Positions 16,969-25,781 are shown, counted from the first letter of the stretch. The stretch: DNA of 64,000 nucleotides from Paenibacillus sp. ACRRX (GCF_022346885.1 NZ_JAKRNK010000002.1:620001-684000), one strand, 5' to 3'. Program-made: numbers and translations. The notes: generated by a model from the letters alone, not told the origin.

Positions 16969-18225
16969 CTACTTCCGCTCCTGCAATAGCCGCCAAATAC
17001 GATGCAGCAATATTTTGACCGCACGCAGCCTGATCATATCTCGATTACCATTGAGCCGCAGTTCCTCAATCAACGTCTCCTGTCCAGCTTGCGCTATTCC
17101 GATAAATACCAAGCCAGCTGGCTTACGCTCCGACTGACCTGGACCTGCAACCCCCGTTATGGATACCGCAATATCAGTACCTGTTAACTGAAGCAGGCCT
17201 TCTGCCATCGCTCTCGCCGTCTCTTGGCTAACCGCCCCTGGAGCATTCTCTCCTTCTAACAGCTCGGAGGGAACGTTAAGCAGCTTCTGTTTGAGTGCGT
17301 TGGCATACGAGACTACCCCTCCATGGAACATCACCGAGCTACCCGGTACAGATGTAACCAGCTCGGAGAACAAGCCCCCCGTACAGCTTTCAGCAGCAGA
17401 CAAGGTTAGACCTAGCTTTGTCATTTGTTCCACGATGACATGCTCCAAGGAGACATCTTCTGTTGCAAATATATGCTGTCCCAACCTTCCGCGGATAACA
17501 GATTCCAATTCATCCAATTTGCGACCTGCTTCTTGCTTCGAGTCGCTTTTGGTCGCGAGTCGGATCAGAACCTCTCCTTCCTTTGCATAAGGCGCAATCG
17601 TCGGATCAGACTGAGACTCGATCAGGTCAAGCAACTGCGCTTCCAGATTCGACTCTCCAATGCCCGCAAACTTTAACATACGAGTATACAATGATGTCCG
17701 TTCATCAAACAAATGCTTCTCCAGCCAAGGGACAACTTCCAACTGAAACATAGGCTTCATTTCTTTTGGCGGTCCTGGCAATAAGATATACGCCACGTCC
17801 TCATGCAGGACAGCATTCCCCACCGCTAAACCTGCCTCATTGGCTAGTGCATCCGAACCTTCGATCCAATTGGCTTGACGGCGGTTGCTGTCTACCATAT
17901 GTATGCCTCTACCCTTGAACATATCCTCCATCTTGCGCATGGATGGCTCATGAATTAGCATGCCTCTCCCTAGCAGTTCTGCGACAACATCTTTTGTGAT
18001 ATCGTCCAGTGTAGGGCCCAGACCACCTGTGAGCAGTACGATGTCTGCTCTCTTGCTGGCTGTCTGAATCACATCTCTAAGACGATGGGGATTGTCACCG
18101 ACTACTGTTTGGTAGTAGACGTCCACGCCCAATAGAGCGAGCTGTTGGGATAAGTATTGTGCATTTGTGTTAACGATTTGACCTAGCAGCAATTCAGTTC
18201 CTACAGCAATCATTTCCGCTTTCAT
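16969..18225 (-). CDS. cinA: CinA: competence/damage-inducible protein, NMN amidohydrolase type
   Basis: CinA joins an N-terminal MoCF/COG1058 domain (MKAEMIAVGTELLLGQIVNT, VLLTGGLGPTLDDITK, LLPGPPKEM) to a C-terminal PncC-like NMN deamidase domain (LGLTLSAAESCTGGLFSELVTSVPGSS; SVSITGVAGP-type region AVSITGVAGPG; LRLNGNRD). The family has ADP-ribose pyrophosphatase and NMN amidase activities and is linked to competence through recA co-expression. At 418 aa it is full length. GAGGAG lies about 9 nt before the ATG. It is upstream of recA, as in B. subtilis, but separated from it by a terminator. Confidence 0.94.
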   Translation of the reverse strand: MKAEMIAVGTELLLGQIVNTNAQYLSQQLALLGVDVYYQTVVGDNPHRLRDVIQTASKRADIVLLTGGLGPTLDDITKDVVAELLGRGMLIHEPSMRKMEDMFKGRGIHMVDSNRRQANWIEGSDALANEAGLAVGNAVLHEDVAYILLPGPPKEMKPMFQLEVVPWLEKHLFDERTSLYTRMLKFAGIGESNLEAQLLDLIESQSDPTIAPYAKEGEVLIRLATKSDSKQEAGRKLDELESVIRGRLGQHIFATEDVSLEHVIVEQMTKLGLTLSAAESCTGGLFSELVTSVPGSSVMFHGGVVSYANALKQKLLNVPSELLEGENAPGAVSQETARAMAEGLLQLTGTDIAVSITGVAGPGQSERKPAGLVFIGIAQAGQETLIEELRLNGNRDMIRLRAVKILLHRIWRLLQERK

Positions 18226-18246
18226 AACAATCGTCTCCTCTGAAAG

Positions 18247-18296
18247 CAGTAATAGGCCCCGCCCTTTCGCGCTGCGAAGGATTGAACCTATTACTG
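18247..18296 (-). other. Large nested inverted repeat between pgsA and cinA
   Basis: CAGTAATAGG (18247-18256) pairs perfectly with CCTATTACTG (18287-18296), and inside it CCTTTCGC pairs with GCGAAGG. The minus-strand tail is CTTTCAG, not a real T-run. It lies just before the cinA ribosome site and may attenuate or process the mRNA. Confidence 0.5.
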
Positions 18297-18309
18297 AAGT
18301 GTCCGTATA

Positions 18310-18888
18310 TTATGACATGTGTAGTACGCTTTTGTTTTTAACAAAATAATCGATGCCTGAATAAACCGTAATCAAAGCTGCAAGCCATGTTGCAATGATA
18401 TCAAATGGAATATCAAACAACACAAACGGGAAATTGTTAAGCAGCATCGCAATAATCGCAGTGATCTGCGTTGCTGTCTTCCATTTGCCCCATTTGCTTG
18501 CCGCCACAACTGTTCCCTCAAGCAAAGCTACTTGCCGTAAGCCTGTCACGGCAAATTCCCGGCTAATAATGACGATCGCTATCCATGCATCACACTTGCC
18601 CATCTCAACTAGCGAGATAAGAACGGCAGCAACAAGCAGCTTGTCCGCCAGCGGATCAAGCAGCTTGCCCAGATTTGTGACCATCTTCCGACTTCTGGCG
18701 ATGTAACCGTCCAACCCATCCGTACTAGCCGCAATGATAAAGATAAGCGCGGCTATGATTTGATTATACGTAATCGAGAAATCGTTTATCTGGATAGGCT
18801 TGAAATAATCAAAATTAACCAGCAAAAAGAACATCATAATAGGCACTAAGAAGATACGAACTAATGTAATCTTATTAGGCAAATTCAC
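18310..18888 (-). CDS. pgsA: CDP-diacylglycerol-glycerol-3-phosphate 3-phosphatidyltransferase
   Basis: PgsA makes phosphatidylglycerol-phosphate from CDP-diacylglycerol, the committed step to phosphatidylglycerol. The CDP-alcohol phosphotransferase motif DGx2ARx8Gx3Dx3D is intact at residues 60-82, with several hydrophobic helices around it. At 192 aa it is the family size. Start is GTG, overlapping the rimO stop by 4 nt (GTGA), so translation is probably coupled. The substrate-supplying cdsA is also encoded in this window. Confidence 0.96.
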   Translation of the reverse strand: MNLPNKITLVRIFLVPIMMFFLLVNFDYFKPIQINDFSITYNQIIAALIFIIAASTDGLDGYIARSRKMVTNLGKLLDPLADKLLVAAVLISLVEMGKCDAWIAIVIISREFAVTGLRQVALLEGTVVAASKWGKWKTATQITAIIAMLLNNFPFVLFDIPFDIIATWLAALITVYSGIDYFVKNKSVLHMS

Positions 18889-20213
18889 TGGATACCCTCC
18901 CCAGCCAAATCAAACTCCAACGCATGCGTAATCCGAACCTGTGCGAGTTCTCCGATGCTGAGCTTGCTGTTGGAAATAAATACTTCGCCGTCAATTTCTG
19001 GCGCATCAAACTGCGAACGACCAATAAACACGTCATTTCGCCCGTCGTAACGTTCAACAAGCACATCAATGACTTGTCCGATCCGCTTCTCACTTACTTG
19101 CTTCGACACCTCACGTTGAATCTCCATCAACGTATTGGCCCGCCATTCCTTCACTTCTTCGTCTAAATGCCCCTTCAGTCGTGTAGCAGGTGTATCTTCT
19201 TCACGAGAATACGTAAATACTCCGAGCTTGTCGAACTGCATGTCACGAACAAATTCACACAGACGGTTAAAGTCTGCTTCCGTCTCCCCAGGGAACCCCA
19301 CAATAATGGATGTTCGCATTGCAACGTTCGGGATGCGCGTACGAATCTTCTGTACTAATTCACGAGCATCACGTTGTCGGCCAGGCCGCCGCATACGTTT
19401 TAATACATTATCTTCGCTATGCTGCAGCGGCATATCAATGTATTTGCAAATCTTAGGGTTGCTTGCAATGGTCTCAATGAGTTCATCCGAGAAAAATCCA
19501 GGATATGCGTAATGGAGCCGTACCCATTCTACACCTTGAATATTGCTCACTTGATTCATCAGCTCAGGCAGCTTAAAACCATCGTAAATGTCAGTACCAT
19601 AGTTCGTTGAATCTTGAGCAATGAGACTGATTTCTTTAACGCCCTGAGTTGCAAGCTGTGTGACTTCAGCCAGAATGGACTCCATCGTGCGACTACGGAA
19701 GTTGCCACGCATAATTGGAATACTGCAAAACGTACAATTGTTGTCGCAGCCTTCCGCAATCTTAACGTAAGCCGTATATCTAGGAGTTGCCACCTTGCGC
19801 GGGAGCGCCTGATCATAGTTAAATACGGGATTACCAACATGTATTGGCTTACTGCCAGCAAGCGCTTCATCAACGATTGTAGCAATTTTGTCAAAGTCGC
19901 CCGTACCCACGATACCATCTATCTCAGGCATCTCGTCCAGAAGTTGTTCTTTGTAACGCTGTGTTAAACAGCCAGATACAATCAATGCCTTGAGTTGTGC
20001 CGTTTCTTTGAGGTCTGCGAGCTCGAGAATAGTGTTAACGGATTCTTCCTTGGCAGCATCAATAAATCCGCATGTATTGACAATAATAACAGTAGCTTCT
20101 AGTTCATTAGTGACCAATTCATATCCACGCTCATGAATCAGACCGGACATAATCTCGGAGTCAACCAAGTTCTTGTCGCAGCCTAATGTCACGATCTTAA
20201 TCTTCTCTGTCAT
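18885..20213 (-). CDS. rimO: Ribosomal protein S12 methylthiotransferase RimO
   Basis: RimO is a radical-SAM methylthiotransferase that modifies an aspartate of ribosomal protein S12. The UPF0004 domain has VTLGCDKNLVDSE, NTCGFIDAAKEES and SGCLTQRY. The radical-SAM motif is EGCDNNCTFCSIPIMRG, and a C-terminal TRAM domain follows. The LGCDKNLVDSE signature separates RimO from MiaB. At 442 aa it is normal. Start is ATG at 20213, about 8 nt after GGGGG; a TTG five codons upstream lies inside the ribosome site. It has its own sigma-A promoter and is overlapped by pgsA. B. subtilis lacks a rimO at this position. Confidence 0.95.
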   Translation of the reverse strand: MTEKIKIVTLGCDKNLVDSEIMSGLIHERGYELVTNELEATVIIVNTCGFIDAAKEESVNTILELADLKETAQLKALIVSGCLTQRYKEQLLDEMPEIDGIVGTGDFDKIATIVDEALAGSKPIHVGNPVFNYDQALPRKVATPRYTAYVKIAEGCDNNCTFCSIPIMRGNFRSRTMESILAEVTQLATQGVKEISLIAQDSTNYGTDIYDGFKLPELMNQVSNIQGVEWVRLHYAYPGFFSDELIETIASNPKICKYIDMPLQHSEDNVLKRMRRPGRQRDARELVQKIRTRIPNVAMRTSIIVGFPGETEADFNRLCEFVRDMQFDKLGVFTYSREEDTPATRLKGHLDEEVKEWRANTLMEIQREVSKQVSEKRIGQVIDVLVERYDGRNDVFIGRSQFDAPEIDGEVFISNSKLSIGELAQVRITHALEFDLAGEGIQ

Positions 20214-20295
20214 GAATGCATCCCCCAATTAGGTATTGCAGTTCGTCTTCTGCCGCGCAATGAAGCCTCTCTGAACGGCCCTCTTTATCTAGTCA

Positions 20296-20324
20296 AGTAT
20301 AATACAGGGTGACCTCTTAGTCAA
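20296..20324 (-). promoter_or_regulatory. Sigma-A promoter of rimO-pgsA
   Basis: Minus-strand TTGACT (20319-20324), 17-nt spacer, TATACT (20296-20301), about 80 nt before rimO. Confidence 0.75.
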
Positions 20325-20391
20325 AATCGTAATCAAAACTAAACATATCACCTTATAGAGCGGCAATTCCCGCGAAAGGATATGCTTTTCT

Positions 20392-20880
20392 CTAGCGATA
20401 ATTCGTGAATTGCAAGTCAAGCGGCAAATCAGCATCGACCAACAATTTCATGACTGCCTGTAAATCATCCTTGTTCTTACCCGTTACACGAATTTGATCT
20501 CCTTGAATTTGACTCTTAACTTTCAGCTTAGAATCACGGATTAAAATATTGATCTTTTTAGAAATATCCTGTTCAATTCCTTGCTTCATCTTTACACGCT
20601 GACGCACGGAGCCGCCTGATGCACCTTCCAATTTGCCAAATTCCATGTTTTTGATGGAGATTCCACGCTTAATAAGTTTGGATTGCAAAATATCTATGAC
20701 ACTTTTCAGCTTGTATTCGTCATCCGATGCAATAATCAACTCTTCCTTTTCCAGCTTAATGGAACTCTTGCTGCCTTTAAAATCAAATCGGGTTTCGATC
20801 TCACGCTCCGCCTGTGTAACCGCGTTGCTTACCTCTTGCAAATCTGTTTTAGATACAATATCAAATGAACTGTCTGCCAT
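20392..20880 (-). CDS. YajQ-family nucleotide-binding protein
   Basis: This is the YajQ/DUF520 family of small ferredoxin-fold proteins that bind nucleotides; some members in Proteobacteria bind cyclic di-GMP. The sequence begins [18 protein letters not shown], continues [20 protein letters not shown], and ends with [12 protein letters not shown], all family hallmarks. At 162 aa it is full length. GGAGG lies about 9 nt before the ATG. It sits between the small membrane protein gene and rimO. The cellular role in Bacillota is unknown. Confidence 0.93.
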   Translation of the reverse strand: MADSSFDIVSKTDLQEVSNAVTQAEREIETRFDFKGSKSSIKLEKEELIIASDDEYKLKSVIDILQSKLIKRGISIKNMEFGKLEGASGGSVRQRVKMKQGIEQDISKKINILIRDSKLKVKSQIQGDQIRVTGKNKDDLQAVMKLLVDADLPLDLQFTNYR

Positions 20881-20930
20881 TTGCGATATCCTCCTTCATA
20901 ATAGGTTCATATAATTCTTAAATTATGTAA

Positions 20931-20986
20931 GAAAATGCACAAGGGCATCCCCTTGCAATCGAAATCGCAAAAGAATGCCCATGTGC
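20931..20986 (-). terminator. Terminator after the small membrane protein gene
   Basis: GCACATGGGCATTC and GGATGCCCTTGTGC (minus strand) form a stem of about 12 pairs with a large loop, followed by ATTTTCTT. It lies between the 54-aa gene and yajQ. Confidence 0.65.
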
Positions 20987-21012
20987 TGCTGTTCATCGTG
21001 TTTGAACCGGGC

Positions 21013-21177
21013 TTAGTAGCGGCCTCGAACTGGTGTGCGAAACATGTCCAGCACCCCAAGCACAATATGGGCCAAGCCGAAACCAAGAATCCCATAGCCC
21101 CATGCACTAGGCGTCAAATAATAACCTAACAAGCTGACAATGACACCGAGACCTGTAACAACCCAACTTGCTGCCAT
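21013..21177 (-). CDS. Small two-helix membrane protein, function unknown (54 aa)
   Basis: This short frame begins MAASWVVTGLGVIVSLLGYY (first hydrophobic helix), then LTPSAWGYGILGFGLAHIVL (second), and ends with a basic tail, MFRTPVRGRY. Both segments are rich in Gly and aliphatic residues, as in a helical hairpin with its C-terminus in the cytoplasm. GAGGGG lies about 8 nt before the ATG, and a terminator follows the stop, so it looks like a real gene. A GAGAATA/TATTCTC hairpin lies just upstream (about 21198-21225). I do not recognise the family. It lies downstream of rodZ, but whether they are co-transcribed is unclear. Confidence 0.7.
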   Translation of the reverse strand: MAASWVVTGLGVIVSLLGYYLTPSAWGYGILGFGLAHIVLGVLDMFRTPVRGRY

Positions 21178-21304
21178 GATAACGACCCCTCTCTAAAATG
21201 AGAATAAATCGCCGCCTCCCTATTCTCTCCCGAGGAGATCAGATTATGCGGTAATGGCAATCAAGAAAAATTATCCACCTCTCCGAACAGCTATGATTAG
21301 GACG

Positions 21305-22219
21305 TTATCCGTTATTCGTATCCGCAGTGGTTCCCGTATCATCACTCACAGACGAACCTTGTTTTAGTTGCAATGCCTCTTCATAAGTCTTCCATTCGAA
21401 CCGAACTTTCTTGTTCATTCCTTGTCCAATGTCAATAGTCTGGCCATTAATGAGCACTTTGCAACGTCCTGCATTACCAAACGTGATATCCAGCCCGTCT
21501 TTTCCCAAGTCAAACGTCTGATCTTGCCCTTTGTCAAATACATCCTTAGCCAGTTGGTTGGCATTCGTTATCGTACGAACTCCAAGCCACACGCCGTCTT
21601 CGATCTTAATTTCAAGCTTAAACGGCTTCTCATCTGCAGCAGAGACGACTACAAGTGCAGGGCTAACCTGAGCAACAATCGGATCTTTAGTTTCTTCCGG
21701 TTCAGGTGTTGGCTCTGGTGTTGTTGTCTGGCCATTACCTTGTGTGTTGTTACCGCTGTTTGGCTTTTCATTCTGATTAATGCCATTCGTAATATTACTC
21801 GAATCTGCACTATTCGAATTATTGCCAGTATCGGACGCCTTCACCCAGAAATAGTACACAATAACGATAATTAAAATAACGAATGACCACATGAGCAGTG
21901 TCGTCGCCCATTTCCCAAATTTGTCACTATGTTGAACGGAACGTTTTTTCCGAATCATAGGTTCAATAGTAGGCTCTGGTTCTGCGGCAGGAATGTCTTG
22001 ACGATAATACTGAGCAACCTCATCCGGATCCAGCCCGACAGTTTCCGCATATGTCTTCACAAAGGCGCGTACGTAAAACGATCCCGGAAGGATCTTATAA
22101 TCCCCTTCTTCGATTGCTTCCAAATACCGTTTTCGAATCTTAGTAGCTTCCTGTACATCATCCAGTGACAGACCTTTCTCTAATCGGGCCTTTTTAAGCA
22201 ATTGACCTAATTCTGACAC
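21305..22219 (-). CDS. rodZ: RodZ-like protein (YmfM): HTH, membrane anchor, DUF4115
   Basis: RodZ links the MreB cytoskeleton to the wall elongation machinery. The N-terminal Xre-type helix-turn-helix spans residues ~1-70 (LGQLLKKARLEKGLSLDDVQEATKI in parts, YLEAIEEGDYKILPGSFYVRAFVKTYA). A single transmembrane helix lies near 108-125 (WSFVILIIVIVYYFW). A Ser/Asn/Pro-rich linker follows, then the DUF4115 beta domain. At 304 aa it is normal. Start is GTG, 5 nt after GAGGTG. The ymfK-ymfM-pgsA neighbourhood is conserved with B. subtilis, although yajQ and rimO lie between here. Confidence 0.9.
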   Translation of the reverse strand: MSELGQLLKKARLEKGLSLDDVQEATKIRKRYLEAIEEGDYKILPGSFYVRAFVKTYAETVGLDPDEVAQYYRQDIPAAEPEPTIEPMIRKKRSVQHSDKFGKWATTLLMWSFVILIIVIVYYFWVKASDTGNNSNSADSSNITNGINQNEKPNSGNNTQGNGQTTTPEPTPEPEETKDPIVAQVSPALVVVSAADEKPFKLEIKIEDGVWLGVRTITNANQLAKDVFDKGQDQTFDLGKDGLDITFGNAGRCKVLINGQTIDIGQGMNKKVRFEWKTYEEALQLKQGSSVSDDTGTTADTNNG

Positions 22220-22276
22220 AATTTCACCTCCTGTCTAGAATGTATGTCCCAACTTTTTAGACTATATATATATCTA

Positions 22277-23041
22277 TTATAAATCGTTGTAATTGACGGT
22301 AAACGTTTCGTACGTAATTTCTTCATCAGGCGCGTTGCGCAGCTCGATAATGTAATCAAAGAAATCATAATCATAATGGGTCTCACGGACAAAAATATCC
22401 GGATGCTCAATTACTTTAGTAGAAGGCATATTCATAATTTCCTGCAGCAGCATCTCGTGTTTCTCATTCGAACGAATTGTTGACACGATCCCGTCAATGA
22501 TAAAAATGTTATGTGGGTTCATCTCTTCCTCGGACATTTGACTACGAACAGTCTGGCGCAGCAGTGTTGAGGATACAAATGTCCAACGCTTCATTGCACA
22601 TACACTGCCAGCAATAATTGACTCTGTCTTGCCGACTCTTGGCATCCCGCGAAGACCTATCACTTGATGACCATCACGCTTGAAGATTTCACCTAAAAAG
22701 TCAACCAACAGACCTAGCTCGTCCCGCGTAAAACGAAATGTTTTACGATCGTCTGAATCACGTTCGATATAACGGCCGTGACGAACAGCAAGGATATCCA
22801 CTAACTTGGGCTGCCTCAGTGCAGATACCGTGATGTTGTCCACCTTTTTCAGCATCTGTCCCATCATCTCAATTTTCTCGTCGTCGTCTGTCTGAAGGAG
22901 CATCCCTCTTGTCTTGCCCTCGACGCCGTTGATCGTTAATATATTAACCTCTAACATCCCGAGCAGTGAAGCAATATCACCTAATAGTCCGGGACGGTTC
23001 TTATGTATCTTATATTCCATATACCACTGTTTATATTCCAT
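22277..23041 (-). CDS. ymfK: YmfK-like protein: ACT domain plus P-loop (DUF3388)
   Basis: This is a conserved Bacillota protein of unknown role. Residues ~5-75 look like an ACT regulatory domain (YKIHKNRPGLLGDIASLLGML, ILTINGVEG). A Walker A-like P-loop, GLRGMPRVGKTES, is near 129-141, and NIFIIDGI may be Walker B. The C-terminus is acidic. The combination suggests ligand-gated nucleotide binding, but no reaction is known. Start is ATG at 23041, after GGGGTG; the longer frame would add 15 residues without support. At 254 aa it has the expected size. It is between rodZ and ymfJ, as in B. subtilis. Confidence 0.82.
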   Translation of the reverse strand: MEYKQWYMEYKIHKNRPGLLGDIASLLGMLEVNILTINGVEGKTRGMLLQTDDDEKIEMMGQMLKKVDNITVSALRQPKLVDILAVRHGRYIERDSDDRKTFRFTRDELGLLVDFLGEIFKRDGHQVIGLRGMPRVGKTESIIAGSVCAMKRWTFVSSTLLRQTVRSQMSEEEMNPHNIFIIDGIVSTIRSNEKHEMLLQEIMNMPSTKVIEHPDIFVRETHYDYDFFDYIIELRNAPDEEITYETFTVNYNDL

Positions 23042-23212
23042 GACACACCCCAATCTGCGATTGTCCGATTCCATTCTACAATACAAACCACCTGAATTCC
23101 ACTATACAGCCTAAAAATTAAAATTAAAGCGCTTATCATAGTGAAACCCATTGGTGAAGTTGGAGCCGCTATTCATTATAGCAGATAGTGAGCATGTATT
23201 CATGTGTCATTT

Positions 23213-23256
23213 GAAAAAAAGAAGCGGAATAAGGACTTTTGTCAAGTCCTCTCCGC
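23213..23256 (-). terminator. ymfJ terminator
   Basis: Minus-strand GCGGA-GGACTT stem pairs with AAGTCC-TTCCGC, followed by TTCTTTTTTT, directly after the ymfJ stop. The 210-nt region from here to ymfK contains a TATAAT near 23178 and an AAGCGCTT core (23127-23134), but no certain promoter. Confidence 0.85.
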
Positions 23257-23268
23257 AAAAATTCACAA

Positions 23269-23523
23269 TTACCCGTTTTTTTCGGCTAGCTTTACCATTA
23301 AACGAGCGATCGTTTTGCGATCATCGTCGCTGCCTACATCCCATAGTTCTTTGATAGCACGTTCTTGAAGGTTCTGTGGATCTACTTTCTCGTCGAGAAA
23401 AGAACCGATTTCAAACGCCAGTTTAGCGATTGTCTCTTCGTTCATTCCTAAGTTTTTTGCCGTTTTAACACGGTCTCCAAGAAAGTTTTTCCACGAATCG
23501 AAGTTTTTTAATACAGATGACAT
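23269..23523 (-). CDS. ymfJ: DUF3243 protein YmfJ
   Basis: This is a small conserved helical protein of the DUF3243 family. The start MSSVLKNFDSWKNFLGDRVK and the middle MNEETIAKLAFEIGSFLDEKVDP match the family. At 84 aa it is the usual size. AAAGGAGG lies about 7 nt before the ATG at 23523; the longer frame is rejected because it would read through the ribosome site. It is followed by a strong terminator. Function is unknown. Confidence 0.88.
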   Translation of the reverse strand: MSSVLKNFDSWKNFLGDRVKTAKNLGMNEETIAKLAFEIGSFLDEKVDPQNLQERAIKELWDVGSDDDRKTIARLMVKLAEKNG

Positions 23524-23647
23524 AAGTAAGCCTCCTTTAAGCGCATAGTAACTAGCCCTGTGTTTGTACACAGCAACTTACAGTCGTAATATGTGCGAAA
23601 GACAGCTTGCTTATTCGTAACGCCATCGAATGTTAGCTCCTAAAGCT

Positions 23648-24394
23648 TTAAGCCTGCCAACCTCCATTAGGGCTAATGATCTGACCGGTTATGTAGCTGG
23701 ATTCAGGCAGCGCAAGGAAATAAATGAGTGACGCAATCTCATCGGGGTTTGCCATTCTCCCTGCCGGAATCTCAGCTTGCAAAGAAATCCGTTCTTCTTC
23801 ATCCAAGTGTTTCATCATATCCGTATCTACGGCTCCAGGAGCTACTGCATTAACAGTAACGCCTGATGGAGCCAACTCCTTAGCTAATGCCTTGGTGAAG
23901 GCATTAATTCCACCCTTTGCAGCTGAGTACATGACCTCGCAAGAGGCGCCCGCTATTCCCCAGACAGAGGATACATTAATAATTCTGCCATAACGTTGAC
24001 GAATCATATGTGGAACAAATAATTGACTGCACATAAATGTGCCTTTTAAATTGATCGCCATACATTCGTCCCATTCTTCCTCGGTTACATCTGTAAATAA
24101 TCCATAGTAGGACACACCCGCATTATTAACCACAATATCCGGAACAAAGCCCTCGGCATCTAGCTTTTCCTTCATCCTACGCAGCTGTTCTTTGGAACGC
24201 AAATCTGCACTAATCGTCATCACTTCGCTCCCAAGCGCAATACAACGGCGTGCAACTTCATTTGCCGCTTCATGTGCTTCTAAATAATGGATGACAATCC
24301 GCATTCCTACTGAAGCAAAGCGCTCAGCTATAGCTGCACCAATTCCCCGACTGCCTCCCGTTATAAGCACGGTCGTTTCTGATAATAATTTCAT
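23648..24394 (-). CDS. ymfI: Short-chain dehydrogenase/reductase YmfI (3-oxoacyl-ACP reductase-like)
   Basis: This is a classical SDR with the NAD(P)-binding TGGSRGIG motif at the N-terminus, NNAG (about residue 88), the catalytic Ser in INVSSVWG, the YSAAK Tyr-Lys pair, and a C-terminal SSYITGQIISPNGGW. The last is typical of FabG-like 3-oxoacyl-ACP reductases. At 248 aa it is normal. ATG at 24394 is 9 nt after GGGGAG; ATG at 24400 is an alternative. It lies just after the ymfH terminator, in the conserved ymfF-ymfH-ymfI-ymfJ order. The physiological substrate is unknown. Confidence 0.9.
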   Translation of the reverse strand: MKLLSETTVLITGGSRGIGAAIAERFASVGMRIVIHYLEAHEAANEVARRCIALGSEVMTISADLRSKEQLRRMKEKLDAEGFVPDIVVNNAGVSYYGLFTDVTEEEWDECMAINLKGTFMCSQLFVPHMIRQRYGRIINVSSVWGIAGASCEVMYSAAKGGINAFTKALAKELAPSGVTVNAVAPGAVDTDMMKHLDEEERISLQAEIPAGRMANPDEIASLIYFLALPESSYITGQIISPNGGWQA

Positions 24395-24442
24395 TGACAT
24401 CCGCTCCCCTATATAAGAGTGTGTAAAACATAACGCCACATA

Positions 24443-24476
24443 ATAAAAGGCGTACCTTCGGTAATGAAGGTACGCC
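24443..24476 (-). terminator. ymfH terminator
   Basis: Perfect 11-bp stem GGCGTACCTTC (24449-24459) with GAAGGTACGCC (24466-24476), followed on the minus strand by TTTTATT. Confidence 0.85.
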
Positions 24477-24497
24477 TGAAATCGTTACATTCCATGC

Positions 24498-25778
24498 TTA
24501 AGGCTGCTCAACGATCGATACCGCCAAGCGGTCCCATTGGAAATGACTGCGCAGCCTGTCGTTAACTTCATCCAACTGTAAGGACTCGTATACCGACAGT
24601 ATATCAAACAAATCAGTTTCACGGAACTTGTATTTGGTAAACTCATTAGCAATAGATTCAGGTGAATTCAACATTCTTAAGTAGGTTCCAATTCGTTTGT
24701 TACGAATCCGTTCAAACTCTGCTTCTTGAAAGCCTTCTTTCTTCTTTTCTTCAATCGCAGCCTGTACCCGCTTCACCAATTCGTCAGGGTCCTTCGTCTC
24801 GCCGCCCATGATAGAAAATGCATATTCGGTCTCACAGTTATATTCATGACCTATATTATCAGACGTCAGTCCTGATTCATACAACGATTGGGACAAGGGT
24901 GAGCTGCTACCGAGCATTAGATCCATCATAACTCGTGTTTCGAGCTCAAACCGAAGCAGCTCAGTTCCAGTTAAACCAGGACGAGGCTCTTTGCAGCCAA
25001 ACAGACACTTGGGACTAGATACCGGCAGCTTGGTGACAAAACGAGGCGTTCGTACCGTTTCGGGTTCTTTTTCAAAAATCCGCTTAATCTCACCCTGCGG
25101 TTTAAATGGCTTGGCTGCTTGATTGTCGCGCACGAGCTTCATAATCGCCTCAGGATCTACACCACCTACCACAAATAGCATCATATTAGTAGGGTGGTAG
25201 AAGGTATGATAACATGTAAACAACGTTTCTTTGGTTATGGTATTAATGGATTCAACGGTTCCCGCAATATCGATATAAATCGGATATTGATGATACATAG
25301 CTTCAATCAATCCAAAATATACGCGCCAATCCGCGTTGTCACGATACATGTTTATTTCCTGAGCAATAATCCCTTTCTCTTTATTGACGTTTTCGTCTGT
25401 AAAATAAGGGCGCTGCACAAAATCAACCAGTGTACTTAAGTTCTGGTCAACGTGATTTGTTGCCGAGAACAAATAAACCGTCCGATCAAACGTAGTAAAA
25501 GCATTAGCCGAGGCACCTTGCTGGGCAAAGGTTGCGAAGATATCGCCCTCTGGCTCCTCAAACATCTTGTGCTCCAGAAAATGTGCGATCCCATCCGGCA
25601 CTTGAATCGGTGTCTGGCCTTCCACTTGAAAATGATTGTCTACCGAACCGTATCGAGTTGAGAACGTCGCATACGTCTTTTGAAAGCCCGGCTTAGGCAG
25701 TACAAATACATCTAAACCATTATCCATTCGTTCATAATACAACGTTTCCTGCACCTGTTTAAACTGTCGTTGTTCCAT
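24498..25778 (-). CDS. ymfH: M16-family zinc peptidase YmfH (active partner)
   Basis: This is an insulinase-type metallopeptidase with the inverted zinc motif HFLEH at residues 66-70 and the distal Glu region (EKGIIAQEINMYRDN). The C-terminal M16 domain is present, giving 426 aa. AGGAGG lies just before the ATG and only 3 nt separate it from the ymfF stop, so the two are translated together. In B. subtilis the pair is conserved; such pairs of one zinc-bearing and one zinc-less subunit act as heterodimers (for example AlbE/AlbF). Substrate is unknown. Confidence 0.92.
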   Translation of the reverse strand: MEQRQFKQVQETLYYERMDNGLDVFVLPKPGFQKTYATFSTRYGSVDNHFQVEGQTPIQVPDGIAHFLEHKMFEEPEGDIFATFAQQGASANAFTTFDRTVYLFSATNHVDQNLSTLVDFVQRPYFTDENVNKEKGIIAQEINMYRDNADWRVYFGLIEAMYHQYPIYIDIAGTVESINTITKETLFTCYHTFYHPTNMMLFVVGGVDPEAIMKLVRDNQAAKPFKPQGEIKRIFEKEPETVRTPRFVTKLPVSSPKCLFGCKEPRPGLTGTELLRFELETRVMMDLMLGSSSPLSQSLYESGLTSDNIGHEYNCETEYAFSIMGGETKDPDELVKRVQAAIEEKKKEGFQEAEFERIRNKRIGTYLRMLNSPESIANEFTKYKFRETDLFDILSVYESLQLDEVNDRLRSHFQWDRLAVSIVEQP

Positions 25779-25781
25779 TCC

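Noticed and set aside
20907-21107. 66-codon minus-strand frame overlapping the small membrane gene
   Set aside because: It runs through the terminator stem in another frame. The 54-aa frame has the ribosome site and membrane pattern instead.
23121-23140. cre (CcpA) site before ymfK
   Set aside because: The AAGCGCTT core is present, but the outer consensus bases (TG...CA) are missing, so the match is weak.
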